Shown here in pieces: positions 22,292 through 33,249 of a stretch of DNA of 64,000 nucleotides. Origin of the DNA: Paralithodes platypus. Its lineage: Eukaryota; Arthropoda; Malacostraca; Decapoda; Lithodidae. The notes under the pieces are model-generated. The model ran no database searches. It had not been told where the DNA came from and saw only the letters and a list, made by a program, of their open reading frames with translations. Each line of letters begins with the position of its first letter. Positions within the stretch are counted from its first letter, which is position 1. The stretch covers positions 12,392,292 to 12,456,291 of the forward strand of contig CM064560.1 in assembly GCA_032716605.1 (NCBI GenBank), written 5' to 3'. A program made the position numbers and the translations under genes.

Positions 22292-23530
22292 TCATTAATA
22301 TTATACCCCCTCTGGTTAACTCTGCAAAATCAGCTTCATGCTGGCCAGTTGTATTGTGTGTTAAGGTCTGATATAGCCTATGTATGTTAGTTGTTAAGAT
22401 AAGTGGATCACGAAGCATTGGTTGGCATTTATATTGTTTAGTACTGCTTCCTTTAGTTATTAGTGTTCTGCTGGATTAGATAATGCTAGACTAGGAGTCT
22501 GATATTATAGGTATTGTTTCCTATGAGTGCTGGCGTCAGTTAAAAGCGGCACGACATACCTGAGAACTGGAGTTGATTGAGTAAATTCTAGTCTGTGTGC
22601 CATTGAGAGTAGAGCATGCACGAATGAGGGTTTTTTGCCTATACCATTCTGCACTGTTCTAGTCTCGATTGTTTGTCTTTGAGGTACGCCAGGAGAACGC
22701 TTAATACTTCGGTATTAAGGTTTCTCAAGAGAGCTACCCTTCATTATAACGTAATATTTGACGCACAGACTTGAGATTTGCACTAGGCTATGCAGCATGC
22801 CATGCGCACCAGTATCTCGTATCATTGACTCTAGCTAGACTTTATCAGTCACAGTAGACATTAAGTATATTTACCTAATTACTCTTTTTTTATGCATACC
22901 CATTTATGATTACACAAGCATTTCGCAGCCTAGTTTGATGTATTGAGACACAAACGACTTAGGCTCTTTTTGTTGATAGGAATACTGCATTTTCGTGGCG
23001 ATTATTATTATTGTTGTTGTGTTTAGGATATTCTTGGCTCCGACGGCATTATATATATTCTGCCTTTTTGTGTGCATAGCCTGCACGAGCATTGTTCCGC
23101 TGCCTGCCTTTTTGGGTTCCATTTCCGATACGAGCATCTTTATAGCATCTAACATTTAAAGAAGATTCCTTGTTAGTGTTGAAGGACTTTAGTGTACTTT
23201 CTTTCATGCAGGAGTGCCTGACATTTATTAATTAAAGTAACGTAAGCTGTAACTTCTCTTACCACCTTACTTTGCATACCATAACCAAGCACCTTCGGTT
23301 ATAGGTAGTAATAGGCTGTTTTCACATAACATTAAGCCTAGAGTAGACGCACATTTATTGAGAGTTTGATAGCCTATTATTGCATATAGAACTCTGTAGA
23401 GTATTTGTGTTCTTTGTTCACTGGGAATATACATCAGAGGTTGGAGCTAGCGCTTTCCGTTGTAACATTTATGCCATTACTAGTCCAATGAATAAGAGCC
23501 CTGATATATTTGAACCCCAGTCGTAACAAA

Positions 23531-23538
23531 TGGCGACC
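23531..23538 (+). other. Primer-binding site of copy B
   Basis: TGGCGACC, two bases after the LTR, as in copies A and C. Confidence 0.65.
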
Positions 23539-23737
23539 TTACCTAGGATTTGGTGAACCTACATTTATTAGCAGGGAACATTTGTTGTTTTGGAGAATAT
23601 TTTGCGGGGATCAGCAAGAATAATTTTTTTTTCGCAACATAGTATAGCCCTTGAGTATTTCCGAGAATTTTTGTGTGTATATTGAGGTATAAGAGTTTGG
23701 GGTACTTCTTTTCTGAATATTGTGGTGAGAAATTTTT

Positions 23738-26700
23738 GTGAGCATCATGTCTTATACCGGGTCAGAGGAGAATGGAGACACAGTACGTAATGTCGAAACT
23801 GAGGAACAGCAGCATGATGAAAGGGTTAATCGGGTGAACTGTGAGGAGGATGCTAGGATATTTTTGCAATGGCCTGTTACTGCCGAGCGGTTGGTGGGTA
23901 TGGATCGGTACGGTCTTCAATGCCTGGCCACAGCTATCGGTCATGCGGGTACTAGCAGCATGACCAGGGATAACTTGATAACGTGTGTACTGGGCAGGGT
24001 GACTGGTGAGCGAGATGGGTTGAGTGCTCAGAGCCCTTCGGCCATGCTTCCCCTACACTCGACTCCCAGCCATCCCAGTAGTTTGCCGACCCCGGGTACG
24101 CTTCCGCAGTTGGGTGGTGACTGGCAGGGTGGGTTGCCCCTGGGGGGACCACCGGTAATTTCAAATATTGTAGCACCTTCACCTCCTCAAGGGTTAACTC
24201 CAGAATTATTGCTTCAGCTCGAATTAGCTAAGCTTCAGCAGCAACAAAGGGCATGTGAGCTTCAGCAGCAGCAATTAGAATTAGCCAAGATAGATGAGAG
24301 AAAATCTATCAGTCAGTCTCAGCACATAGAGCTAGCAAAAATCCAAGCGGATTTAGAGTCGACTAGGTACTGTGCCGACATGGACGTAGAGAAGTCGCGA
24401 GTAGAGGCAACGGGACAGCGACTTGGGGCTGGTAACCGTGTTCATGAGCAGTCTCTCTCGCACTTATTGAAACTGGTTCCGGTGTTTGATGAGAGTGGTG
24501 TAACAGAATTTTTCACATGCTTTGAGAAGAAGTGCCAGGAACATCAGTGGCCAGAGAATAAATGGGCAGCACTTGTATCCTCTAGATTAATAGGCAAGGG
24601 TCTTAAAGCCTACGATGCATTACCTTTGGAGTTATGTATTGTGTACGAGGATCTCAAGGAGGCTGTCCTGAGGGCTTACGAACTGCAACCAGAAACGTAC
24701 CGTTTGAAGTTCCGGGGTGTAACTAAGGGAAGAGATAGCACCTTTTTGGAACACGCCCGGGACTTGTCCGATGCTATGGGGAACTGGCTCCGATCTGAGA
24801 AGGTAACAACGTTTGATGGAGTTAAGCAGTTAATGATGTTGGAGCAGTTCTTTAAGAGCACGGGCGGTGATCTAACTTTGAACTTGAAGGAGAAAAACCC
24901 AAGAACTCTAGTAGAAGCAGCAGAAATGGCTGATCTACGGCTGTCGTTGATTCGGGGTTGCGGGTCCTCACAGAAGTACGATGCAAGTGCTAGGGACCGT
25001 TATCCTCCCCCTCCCCGTAGCAATGACACATTTAAACCAAAGAGCAATGAAACTAAAACTGAAGCCAAACCTACCACCACACCGTATGTGAAAAGTCAGG
25101 GGCCTTTTACATCACAGTATAAGCCGAAACCGAAATTTATGTGTTTTAGGTGCCACCAGGAGGGTCATAAGGCAAATGAGTGCCCTAGTCGACCTCCTCC
25201 GGCAGCCGTGTCTTTTGCTCACGGCATTGGAGTGTTCAAGAGGACATCGGAGTTTGTTAGAGGCATTTCTTCCGAGGTAAATACACTGCCAGTGCAGAAG
25301 GATCCGGAAGGCTTATTCCCTGTCCGTGATGCCTTTAGTGACCACAGGGGACTCGGTTGTGTGGAGTGGGGGGGTAGAAGACATGAGGTGAGAATTTTGC
25401 GTGACACTGGGGCATCGCAAACACTGTTGAGAAATTTCACTGGTAAACCTGTCAATACGGCGCGGGTGGTTGTGGTTCAGGGAGTTAATGCGACAAGGTC
25501 ATACCCGCTTGTAAGAATGAAGGTGGAAGTTGATGGTGTGACTCGTGACCTGGATGTAGGAATTGTGGAGAAGTTGCCTGTTGGGGGCGTCGACCTCCTT
25601 CTTGGCAACGACTTTGCGGGGCCTACTTCTGAGGCTCCACCCTTAGTCGTTGTCGAGAAGCCGGCCGACGTGAGTAGGGAGGAGCAGGAGTGGGTTGAGA
25701 AGTGTCCGGTGCAGCCTATGGCGTGTGTTGTCACCGGAGATTCTGCATCCAGGGAGTCACATTCTGGTCAACAATCTTTAGATCAGCGGAGGAAGGGTAC
25801 CGAGAAGGGGTTGGAAGTTGATGCGGTTGAGAGTTTAGTATCAACGGACCTTCTCGGGGACTCATTATTAGGACCACATTTCGAGTCTGGAGAAGACCCA
25901 GTAACTGTTCCTGAAGGGGCAGAGGATGGGCTTAAAAAGACGAAAGAGTTGAAGGAGGACAGTGATGCACAGTCGGGAGATGTAGCAACAAGGTACCCTG
26001 ACGCGTACCCTATGAGCAATGGGTCGGCGAAGCCGGTGGTCCGAAGCTTGTTTGTGTATTTTTCCCGGTATGGTTACCCGCAGGGGATTCAGTCGGTCCG
26101 GGGACCCAACTTCACTTCTAGCCTCTTTGTACAAGCAATGCCGCAGCATGGGATTGTTGGGGTTGTGTCATCTGCATATCATCCGGAGAGCCAGGGTGTG
26201 TTAGAGCGATGGCACTCAGCCTTGAAATCTGTGCTTCGTTGTTGTTGCTTTGAGAGTGGGAGGGATTGGGATCTTGGCCGGCCATGTGTTTTGTTTGCTG
26301 TGTGGGAGGTACCTGGGGAGAGTTTGGGATTCAGCCCTAATGAGCTCGTCTTTGGACACCGTGTCAGAGGGCCTCTCCATATGGTTGAAGAAGTATGGGA
26401 GGGCGCAGAAAAACCTTGTTCTATGCTCAATTGTGTCCTCAACAGTCGAGAACGGATGTTGCGCAGTCTGGAGTTGGCTGGCCGAAATTTGACTAGCTCT
26501 CAGGCACTCAGGAAGGACAGGTACGACTTCAAGGTTGAACTCAGGGAGTTTCACGTGGGTCAGGAGGTGTTGATTCTACTGCCCCTTGTAGGTCACCCCT
26601 TATCCGCGAAGTACGCTGGTCCTTATAGGGTGGTGGAGGAGCTATCGGACCTGGTTTACTTGGTAGCCACTCCAGACAGGCGGAAGCACAATCAGTTATG

Positions 26701-27319
26701 TCATGTTAATCCCATGAAGGAGTATGGGAGGCACCCCCCTGAGCCTCTCACTGTGCCTGTGATGACGTTTAGCAGTCAAGGTGGAGAAGGAGAACGGGAC
26801 AGTCAAGCTCAGGTGGAGGATAACTGGAAGGATAAGAAGTTCAAATGGGCGCCTGAGTGTGAGAAGGTGTTTAGAGAAGTAAAACACCTGTTGTGCACTC
26901 ACCCGATCCTCAGGGCCCCTGACTTTAGCCTACCTTTCCAACTAGCAACGGAGGCTAGTGGTGTGGGGGCTGGTGCCGTCCTTGTGGAAAAGGACGATGA
27001 TGGGCTGGAGCATCCTGTTAGTTTCTGCTCGGAGAAGTACAATTCGGTCCAGGGGAGCTGCTCTGTTGTCAAGGAGGAGCTGCTGGCGGTTGTACTTGTT
27101 CTGAGGCATTTCGAGGTCTATGTTCCAGCCTATGGTCCGGTCGTTGTAGTTTACTCAGATCATCACCCTCTCAAGTTCTTGGACCAGTTTCACAATCGGA
27201 ATATGAGGCTGACCAGGTGGTCACTAAGGTTATTGGTATATAACCTGGACATACGCCATATTGCCGGTTGTGACAACGTGGTTGCAGATGGTCGTTCAAG
27301 GGTATATGATCCTGGGTAG
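23738..27319 (+). CDS. Intact Gag-protease-integrase remnant-RNase H polyprotein (no RT)
   Basis: 1193 codons without a stop, starting MSIMSYTGSEE at the first ATG after the leader; a second ATG at 23747 (MSYTG) is also possible. Order: Gag with a Q/E-rich coiled-coil-like part (about 165-220) and conserved core (LLKLVPVFDE); CCHC knuckle CFRCHQEGHKANEC (about 469); protease DTGAS (about 556); partial integrase core from DVATRYPDAYP (about 747) to HPESQGVLERW (about 815); GPY/F module (AGPYRVV, about 956); RNase H (LATEASGVGAG about 1068, SDHHPLKF about 1140). Relative to copy C two exact in-frame deletions removed 135 and 321 codons: the integrase zinc finger plus first Asp, and the entire RT. 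The second integrase Asp is Val (QSVRG). Gag and protease look functional; integrase cannot be. Confidence 0.93.
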   Translation: MSIMSYTGSEENGDTVRNVETEEQQHDERVNRVNCEEDARIFLQWPVTAERLVGMDRYGLQCLATAIGHAGTSSMTRDNLITCVLGRVTGERDGLSAQSPSAMLPLHSTPSHPSSLPTPGTLPQLGGDWQGGLPLGGPPVISNIVAPSPPQGLTPELLLQLELAKLQQQQRACELQQQQLELAKIDERKSISQSQHIELAKIQADLESTRYCADMDVEKSRVEATGQRLGAGNRVHEQSLSHLLKLVPVFDESGVTEFFTCFEKKCQEHQWPENKWAALVSSRLIGKGLKAYDALPLELCIVYEDLKEAVLRAYELQPETYRLKFRGVTKGRDSTFLEHARDLSDAMGNWLRSEKVTTFDGVKQLMMLEQFFKSTGGDLTLNLKEKNPRTLVEAAEMADLRLSLIRGCGSSQKYDASARDRYPPPPRSNDTFKPKSNETKTEAKPTTTPYVKSQGPFTSQYKPKPKFMCFRCHQEGHKANECPSRPPPAAVSFAHGIGVFKRTSEFVRGISSEVNTLPVQKDPEGLFPVRDAFSDHRGLGCVEWGGRRHEVRILRDTGASQTLLRNFTGKPVNTARVVVVQGVNATRSYPLVRMKVEVDGVTRDLDVGIVEKLPVGGVDLLLGNDFAGPTSEAPPLVVVEKPADVSREEQEWVEKCPVQPMACVVTGDSASRESHSGQQSLDQRRKGTEKGLEVDAVESLVSTDLLGDSLLGPHFESGEDPVTVPEGAEDGLKKTKELKEDSDAQSGDVATRYPDAYPMSNGSAKPVVRSLFVYFSRYGYPQGIQSVRGPNFTSSLFVQAMPQHGIVGVVSSAYHPESQGVLERWHSALKSVLRCCCFESGRDWDLGRPCVLFAVWEVPGESLGFSPNELVFGHRVRGPLHMVEEVWEGAEKPCSMLNCVLNSRERMLRSLELAGRNLTSSQALRKDRYDFKVELREFHVGQEVLILLPLVGHPLSAKYAGPYRVVEELSDLVYLVATPDRRKHNQLCHVNPMKEYGRHPPEPLTVPVMTFSSQGGEGERDSQAQVEDNWKDKKFKWAPECEKVFREVKHLLCTHPILRAPDFSLPFQLATEASGVGAGAVLVEKDDDGLEHPVSFCSEKYNSVQGSCSVVKEELLAVVLVLRHFEVYVPAYGPVVVVYSDHHPLKFLDQFHNRNMRLTRWSLRLLVYNLDIRHIAGCDNVVADGRSRVYDPG

Positions 27320-27785
27320 ATTGACACACGGGTAGCCTCCTGCTTTAGTTTGAATAGTATTTTGCGCTTGGTGCTTGTTGGCTCGCGGTTGTAGCCCAGC
27401 GTATTGGGTCGTAAAGCAGGAGTTGAGCGTTTGGTATAGAAGAAAAAACTAGGCTTGCCCCTATAGTGCAGCCGAAATAAACAAATTATAAACATAAAAA
27501 CATCAAATAAAAACTCTTTCTTTGATAGTTGATTTTTTTAGTATGTTATAGCAGTAATTCTGAGTTGCACTCCTCTCAGAATGCTGGGCTAGAGAAGCTC
27601 GCTCTTGAGGAGCATAACTACATATAATTTAACCTATGGTGTTGGGGAGGATTATAATTTTGAAAAATGTTTTGTTGAAGAACTGTGCCAGATATTTTAC
27701 TGCCGCTGGGTGATGGGAAGTGGAGATATAGCATGGGTTCTAACCATCAGATTTTTTGTGAGCCTTGGGGCCTCTGAGAAAAATC

Positions 27786-27794
27786 TTGGGGGGG
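27786..27794 (+). other. Polypurine tract, copy B
   Basis: TTGGGGGGG immediately before the 3' LTR. Confidence 0.7.
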
Positions 27795-29610
27795 TGTGAC
27801 GTTAACCACTCCGTTAGAACCGCATGGCTTGTCCTACAGTGACTCGCTAGGATCGCCAGGGCAGTGGATGGGGCTACAGTTTGTGTATTAGAGTGTGCTT
27901 TATTTCATATGAAAGCTTGTGTCATGGGCAGTCCAGAAAGGCTTTTTGTTTTCACCCATGTCAAGGCTTTATATATTTAATTGTAAAGTATATGTTTTAT
28001 CCTTAACTAGTAATGATAAGATCAGAGAGAGAGAGAGAGTAGAACAGAGTGAGAGGGGGCGCGTAGTGTCTTTGCCCCGCTCGATGACGTCACAGCTGGC
28101 TGGCCTCGTGGGGATTGGTTGAGGGAGTTCTTTACCATGCTTGGTGACGTAATGTTTTGCTAGCTACTTTGGTAGTGGCTAAAGGACTTGTAACCGCTTT
28201 TTTCCCACGCGGCTCGAGCTGGTGCGAGTATATATACAGTTCCTCGCCACTCTCTCCCTCAGATCTGGTTTCTAGAACACACCCATCTTTTTTCCCTTGC
28301 TATCTGTCCCCGCTCCGTACCTGAGAATCTTTTCCTCTGCCTATCTCTCTCATTTTCCATATCCTTCACCACCTTTTATTAATATTATACCCCCTCTGGT
28401 TAACTCTGCAATATCAGCTTCATGCTGGCCAGTTGTATTGTGTTAAGGTCTGATATAGCCTATGTATGTTAGTTGTTAAGATAAGTGGATCACGAAGCAT
28501 TGGTTGGCATTTATATTGTTTAGTACTGCTTCCTTTAGTTATTAGTGTTCTGCTGGATTAGATTATGCTAGACTAGGAGTCTGATATTATAGGTATTGTT
28601 TCCTATGAGTGCTGGCATCAGTTAAAAGCGGCACGACATACCTGAGAACTGGAGTTGATTGAGTAAATTCTAGTCTGTGTGCCATTGAGAGTAGAGCATG
28701 CACGAATGAGGGTTTTTTGCCTATACCATTCTGCACTGTTCTAGTCTCGATTGTTTGTCTTTGAGGTACGCCAGGAGAACGCTTAATACTTCGGTATTAA
28801 GGTTTCTCAAGAGAGCTACCCTTCATTATAACGTAATATTTGACGCACAGACTTGAGATTTGCACTAGGCTATGCAGCATGCCATGCGCACCAGTATCTC
28901 GTATCATTGACTCTAGCTAGACTTTATCAGTCACCGTAGACATTAAGTATATTAACCTAATTACTCTTTTTATGCATACCCATTTATGATTACACAAGCA
29001 TTTCGCAGCCTAGTTTGATGTATTGAGACACAAACGACTTAGGCTCTTTTTGTTGATAGGAATACTGCATTGTCGTGGCGATTATTATTATTGTTGTTGT
29101 GTTTAGGATATTCTTGGCTCCGACGGCATTATATATATATTCTGCCTTTTTGTGTGCATAGCCTGCACGAGCATTGTTCCGCTGCCTGCCTTTTTGGGTT
29201 CCATTTCCGATACGAGCATCTTTATAGCATCTAACATTTAAAGAAGATTCCTTGTTAGTGTTGAAGGACTTTAGTGTACTTTCTTTCATGCAGGAGTGCC
29301 TGACATTTATTAATTAAAGTAACGTAAGCTGTAACTTCTCTTACCACCTTACTTTGCATACCATAACCAAGCACCTTCGGTTATAGGTAGTAATAGGCTG
29401 TTTTCACATAACATTAAGCCTAGAGTAGACGCACATTTATTGAGAGTTTGATAGCCTATTATTGCATATAGAACTCTGTAGAGTATTTGTGTTCTTTGTT
29501 CACTGGGAATATACATCAGAGGTTGGAGCTAGCGCTTTCCGTTGTAACATTTATGCCATTACTAGTCCAATGAATAAGAGCCCTGATATATTTGAACCCC
29601 AGTCGTAACA
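27795..29610 (+). repeat. 3' LTR of copy B
   Basis: 1816 bp, TGTGACG...GTAACA, uninterrupted, so it gives the ancestral state of the insertions seen in the LTRs of copies A and B. Confidence 0.93.
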
Positions 29611-29685
29611 ATAGCGATACAATAGTGAGAGATGCAACATTGCGGCGAAGAGAGACAGACTGCAGAGAATTGGTGAGTGGATGCG

Positions 29686-29687
29686 AG

Positions 29688-29728
<41 letters not shown>
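29686..29728. repeat. (TA)n microsatellite
   Basis: About 20 TA units just right of copy B. Tyr/Ile-repeat ORFs across it are artefacts. Confidence 0.9.
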
Positions 29729-29729
<1 letters not shown>

Positions 29730-29921
29730 CAACAGGAAAAATAGGGACAGTAAGCCTAATCCATACAAGGCCATCTTTATTATACAAAAAAATCGGCTAT
29801 CAACAAGCAGCCATCTTCAGGTACACATCATGATCCTAAAAACAGAGCAGACAACTTTAAGAAAAACGTATATAATCGTGGATCTTCACAATTAAGCTGG
29901 ATAGTCGTTTAAAATGGTAAA

Positions 29922-30449
29922 ATTCTAGATCCGGTTTCACAGCGAATCTAGCATTTTGTGTTTTTGTTTTTCTCAGTTTTCTTTAAATATACAGTGTTGT
30001 TTTACTAAGGACTGGCAGAAATTAGTATTTACCCATTATCCAACAATCTAAAAACACAGCCTCCACTAGTGGGGAGGGCTAGGAAGATCAGGGAAATTGC
30101 GGGGTAAAAGACGAAAATAAGGAGTAATATTAGCCTAACCTAACAACCTTACCTAACCTATCCTAGTATTATAGGTGGGGGCTGCCGCCCGCACACCCCC
30201 GCTGGTTTGGTATTAAAATTATAAAAGATTGACAGTCGCCGAGAAAAAAAAAGGCGATGAAGTCTATGGTATTTACTCCCCAATCTTCAGCTTTGGCTGT
30301 GGATAACCGGAGGTAAACATTAACTTTTTCACAGTAATTATATTTTCATTTGCGCCGCTACTGACCGATATAGGAATGAAGTATGGTATATAACAAATTT
30401 ATAGAAGCCATATAAATTAATGAGTGTGCTGTGAAACCGGATCTAGAAT
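29922..30449. mobile_element. Possible MITE with 22 bp perfect inverted ends
   Basis: A 22-base sequence at 29922-29943 containing CTAGATCCGGTTTCACAGC recurs as a perfect reverse complement at 30428-30449. The outer flanks are also AT-rich and partly similar (TTTAAAAT / ATTTTAAAG). The interior (about 480 bp) has no ORF. Classification is open. Confidence 0.45.
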
Positions 30450-30477
30450 AATACCTTTAAAATAACTCGCTTATTAA

Positions 30478-30888
30478 CCCTTAAAGAGCGGCGCCTGGCT
30501 ATAGCCGGGCGCCAATTTGCAGCAAGTTAGGAGCATTATTATGGCTTTTAAAGGGTTAAAATCGAGTGCAAATGGCCGGGAGTGCACCGGGCCACATGTC
30601 CGACTCCCAGGGCCTACCGCTGCTCACTGACTCACCCTCCCTGTGTTCTCGAGAGGCCGGCAGTGTAGCCAGTAGTGAGCGTAGCTGGTAAAAATATACC
30701 GCTATACGCTAAACTCCATGTTACTGGTACCACTGTATGAGAACCACGAGTGCTACGTAGCTCGTTCTGGTCTCATTTTGAAGCTTTTAGCGCCTAGTTT
30801 TTTGCTGAATACATTTCTTTTCATGCAGATACTTGATTGATCATTCAGGAGGGCCTGAATAAGCCCAAAACCCCCCGCTAGACAAGGG
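30478..30888. mobile_element. piggyBac-type MITE
   Basis: 411 bp between TTAA sites at 30474-30477 and 30889-30892. Left end CCCTTAAAGAGCGGCG and the reverse complement of the right end CCCTTGTCTAGCGGGG agree at 12 of 16 positions. It contains a near-perfect 24 bp palindrome around GGCTATAGCC (about 30491-30514). A second TTAA at about 30557-30560 could define a smaller nested unit. No transposase. The flank 30893-31739 is AT-rich with nothing I can name. Confidence 0.6.
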
Positions 30889-31739
30889 TTAAAAATTAAG
30901 CAGACACATAAACCAAATACTTAATAAAAATAACTAGTTTCTAAAACAATCGTTTGGCATAAAAAGAGAAGAAAAATTCACCAAGAACCATCTCAACACT
31001 TAAAATATGCCTAATTAAGTGTACAAGTGAACAAACAGGCATTTACACACTGAATTTGAATCAATCTGACAAAAATAATTATCTTATATTTATAAAAAGT
31101 TAGGAAAATCAATAGCGACCCCTAAAGTCAAATAAACATGACATGAAACCTAATAATATATACACTCAGATTAAGCCTAGTAAAGTACAAACACATTAAA
31201 AACATATCTTATTTACTGGACCGTCCTTTACCCACGGAGATATCAGAGCAACTAACAGACACCAATTATTAAACTAATAAGAAATCTACACAGAGTACTA
31301 GTAAAGACAAAAGATACATAGCACACTCAACTGAAATATTATGAACTAAAGCTAATTAGTGTTGGAAACGTTAAAGCTCAGGACTATGATTTGTTATGAG
31401 AAGCTTTTCACCTATTATCGTATCATACTGATTCCCGAAACGAACAATTATTGTATTATCTTTCTGTGAAAATGGATGATCTTCAGCTCGACAATGATTC
31501 GTAATTACTGAGAAAGCCGATTCCGAAGCTTTTCCCAATGTGCTCAAATATCCTCATTCTGAAAGAAAGTCCCGAACTTCCCACATACCGAGCCTAGCGC
31601 CGACTTGGACAAGTAAACAAGTAAACGATATTCGAACATAATGGTTCCGGCGCCCTATCCTTGATAGTAAAGAAGTTTCCTAATTTGAAATCGTTCGTGA
31701 ACACAATTTTTAAATTTACAGGGGGAAAATTATATACAT

Positions 31740-31766
31740 ATGTATAGTATACAGTATACTGTATAG

Positions 31767-31800
<34 letters not shown>

Positions 31801-31842
31801 TATATACTGTATAATATATTTATTATATATATATATATAAAG

Positions 31843-31886
<44 letters not shown>

Positions 31887-31917
31887 TGTATCTATATATA
31901 CCGTATATATATTACAT
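31740..31917. repeat. Interrupted (TA)n tract
   Basis: Long TA runs broken by ACTGTA motifs. From 31918 to 33245 the sequence is AT-rich. A 101-codon minus-strand ORF at 32938-33243 is open but has no recognisable domain, and I do not call it a gene. Confidence 0.9.
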
Positions 31918-33249
31918 TTATAGAAATCAATTTCAAATATATTAGAGGTAATTATTAATAATGATAAAGTGTTCATATAAACACTGAGAATGAGATTATT
32001 ATACACAAATGAGGGTTTCAATTATTATGGCTTTGCATTTTAGCCTTGTATAATTATAATAATAATAATAAACGGTGTATTGATAATTGCAGCCGTAGGC
32101 TGAAAATGTACAGAGGTACAGTATTTAGCTTAACTCTAACTTATATTATCTTATAATAAGGACCAAAGCATGAGGTTGTATAAGAACTGTTTGACGAGAT
32201 CAATATTATGTACTAGGTTGGCAGATGATTTTCCAGATTGAGATAATAGATTGCATAGGAGCTATTTGACCAGTACACATTATGTACAAGGTATGCTGAA
32301 AGATATAATAGTTACGCATTTATAAAAGGGTATTGTGTGTATATGTGTGTGTGTGTGTGAAAAGAGAGATAGCAGGCAAAAGGACAGTAAATAGATTCTC
32401 TGACTCCATCAGTATGTTTATGGGCGTGCAATATCATCCATAATTGTGAGGGAACCTCTAAGGCGTACATGAGTTACTGTTGGTAGATTACAAGGCAAGC
32501 GGTCCAAGTTATTACACACTTCCAGTGCTCCCAACAGACAGGTAATCTACATTAATGAAGACCGCACCACAAGTGAGGTCAACTTACTATGACAGGCAAG
32601 AATAGTAGAAGGTAGAATTAATAAACAAAATTAACATGCCAGATTTCCGCTACAAAGCTTGCCAAGTAGGTCGTTTCGCTGCGTTTTGTCGTCTCCGGAA
32701 CTTTTGATACACTAATCTTCCTAAACAGCTGCCTCCATGACATTGAACCAAAGTTGTTCACAGAGCCAAAATGAGTACAAAGGAAATCAAGCAACAACAG
32801 ATCTTGCAACCCCTAGGTTACTTGCTCTCTACGTTACTGCTGTGCTAAGCACCCAACAGTTTCTCTGAGAGGGTACGATAAAGTGTGAATTCAATTAGGT
32901 TGATAAAAAAACAATACAGTACTAAGGACAAAATTTATTAATTTACAAATTCATTTCTCTGTGGGTTTTGGGCAAAGTGCTTGTCTACGCAAACTTTAAC
33001 ACCCACGCTGCGGGCATAATTGCCCAAAAATACCTTCATTCCATGCTCATTTTCATGCATAAGCAAGAGCCAGAGTGTAATACAATTATATATCCGTGAA
33101 AGTACAATGATAGAGCTTTCCAGTGATATCTGAATCATCCCTGTAGGCCATCTGGTTATCTTGCAACGATCTTGTAAACGAAGGCCATAATCTGTAAAAA
33201 AGGGACAATCTTTGCTGTTTTTGCTATGTGTGACACTGCACATGAGTGA

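Larger units (their letters stand above)
21478..23528 (+). repeat. 5' LTR of copy B (with SINE insertion)
   Basis: TGTGACGTTAAC...GTCGTAACA, 2051 bp. It matches the 1816 bp 3' LTR except for an insertion of about 246 bp at 22046-22291. A CRE-like TGACGTCA lies at about 21768. Confidence 0.93.
21478..29610 (+). mobile_element. Gmr1-like RT-less LTR retrotransposon, copy B (full length)
   Basis: Complete 8.1 kb element: 5' LTR 21478-23528, primer-binding site 23531-23538, ORF 23738-27319, polypurine tract 27786-27794, 3' LTR 27795-29610. The target duplication is ATAG (21474-21477 and 29611-29614). The ORF is fully open, but reverse transcriptase is missing, so the element is non-autonomous and must be replicated in trans. 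Copy A shares the deletions. LTRs differ at few sites apart from a SINE insertion, so it is young. Confidence 0.93.

Noticed and set aside
32938..33243. 101-codon minus-strand ORF
   Set aside because: No recognisable motif, and in AT-rich repeat surroundings a single ORF of this size is not enough.
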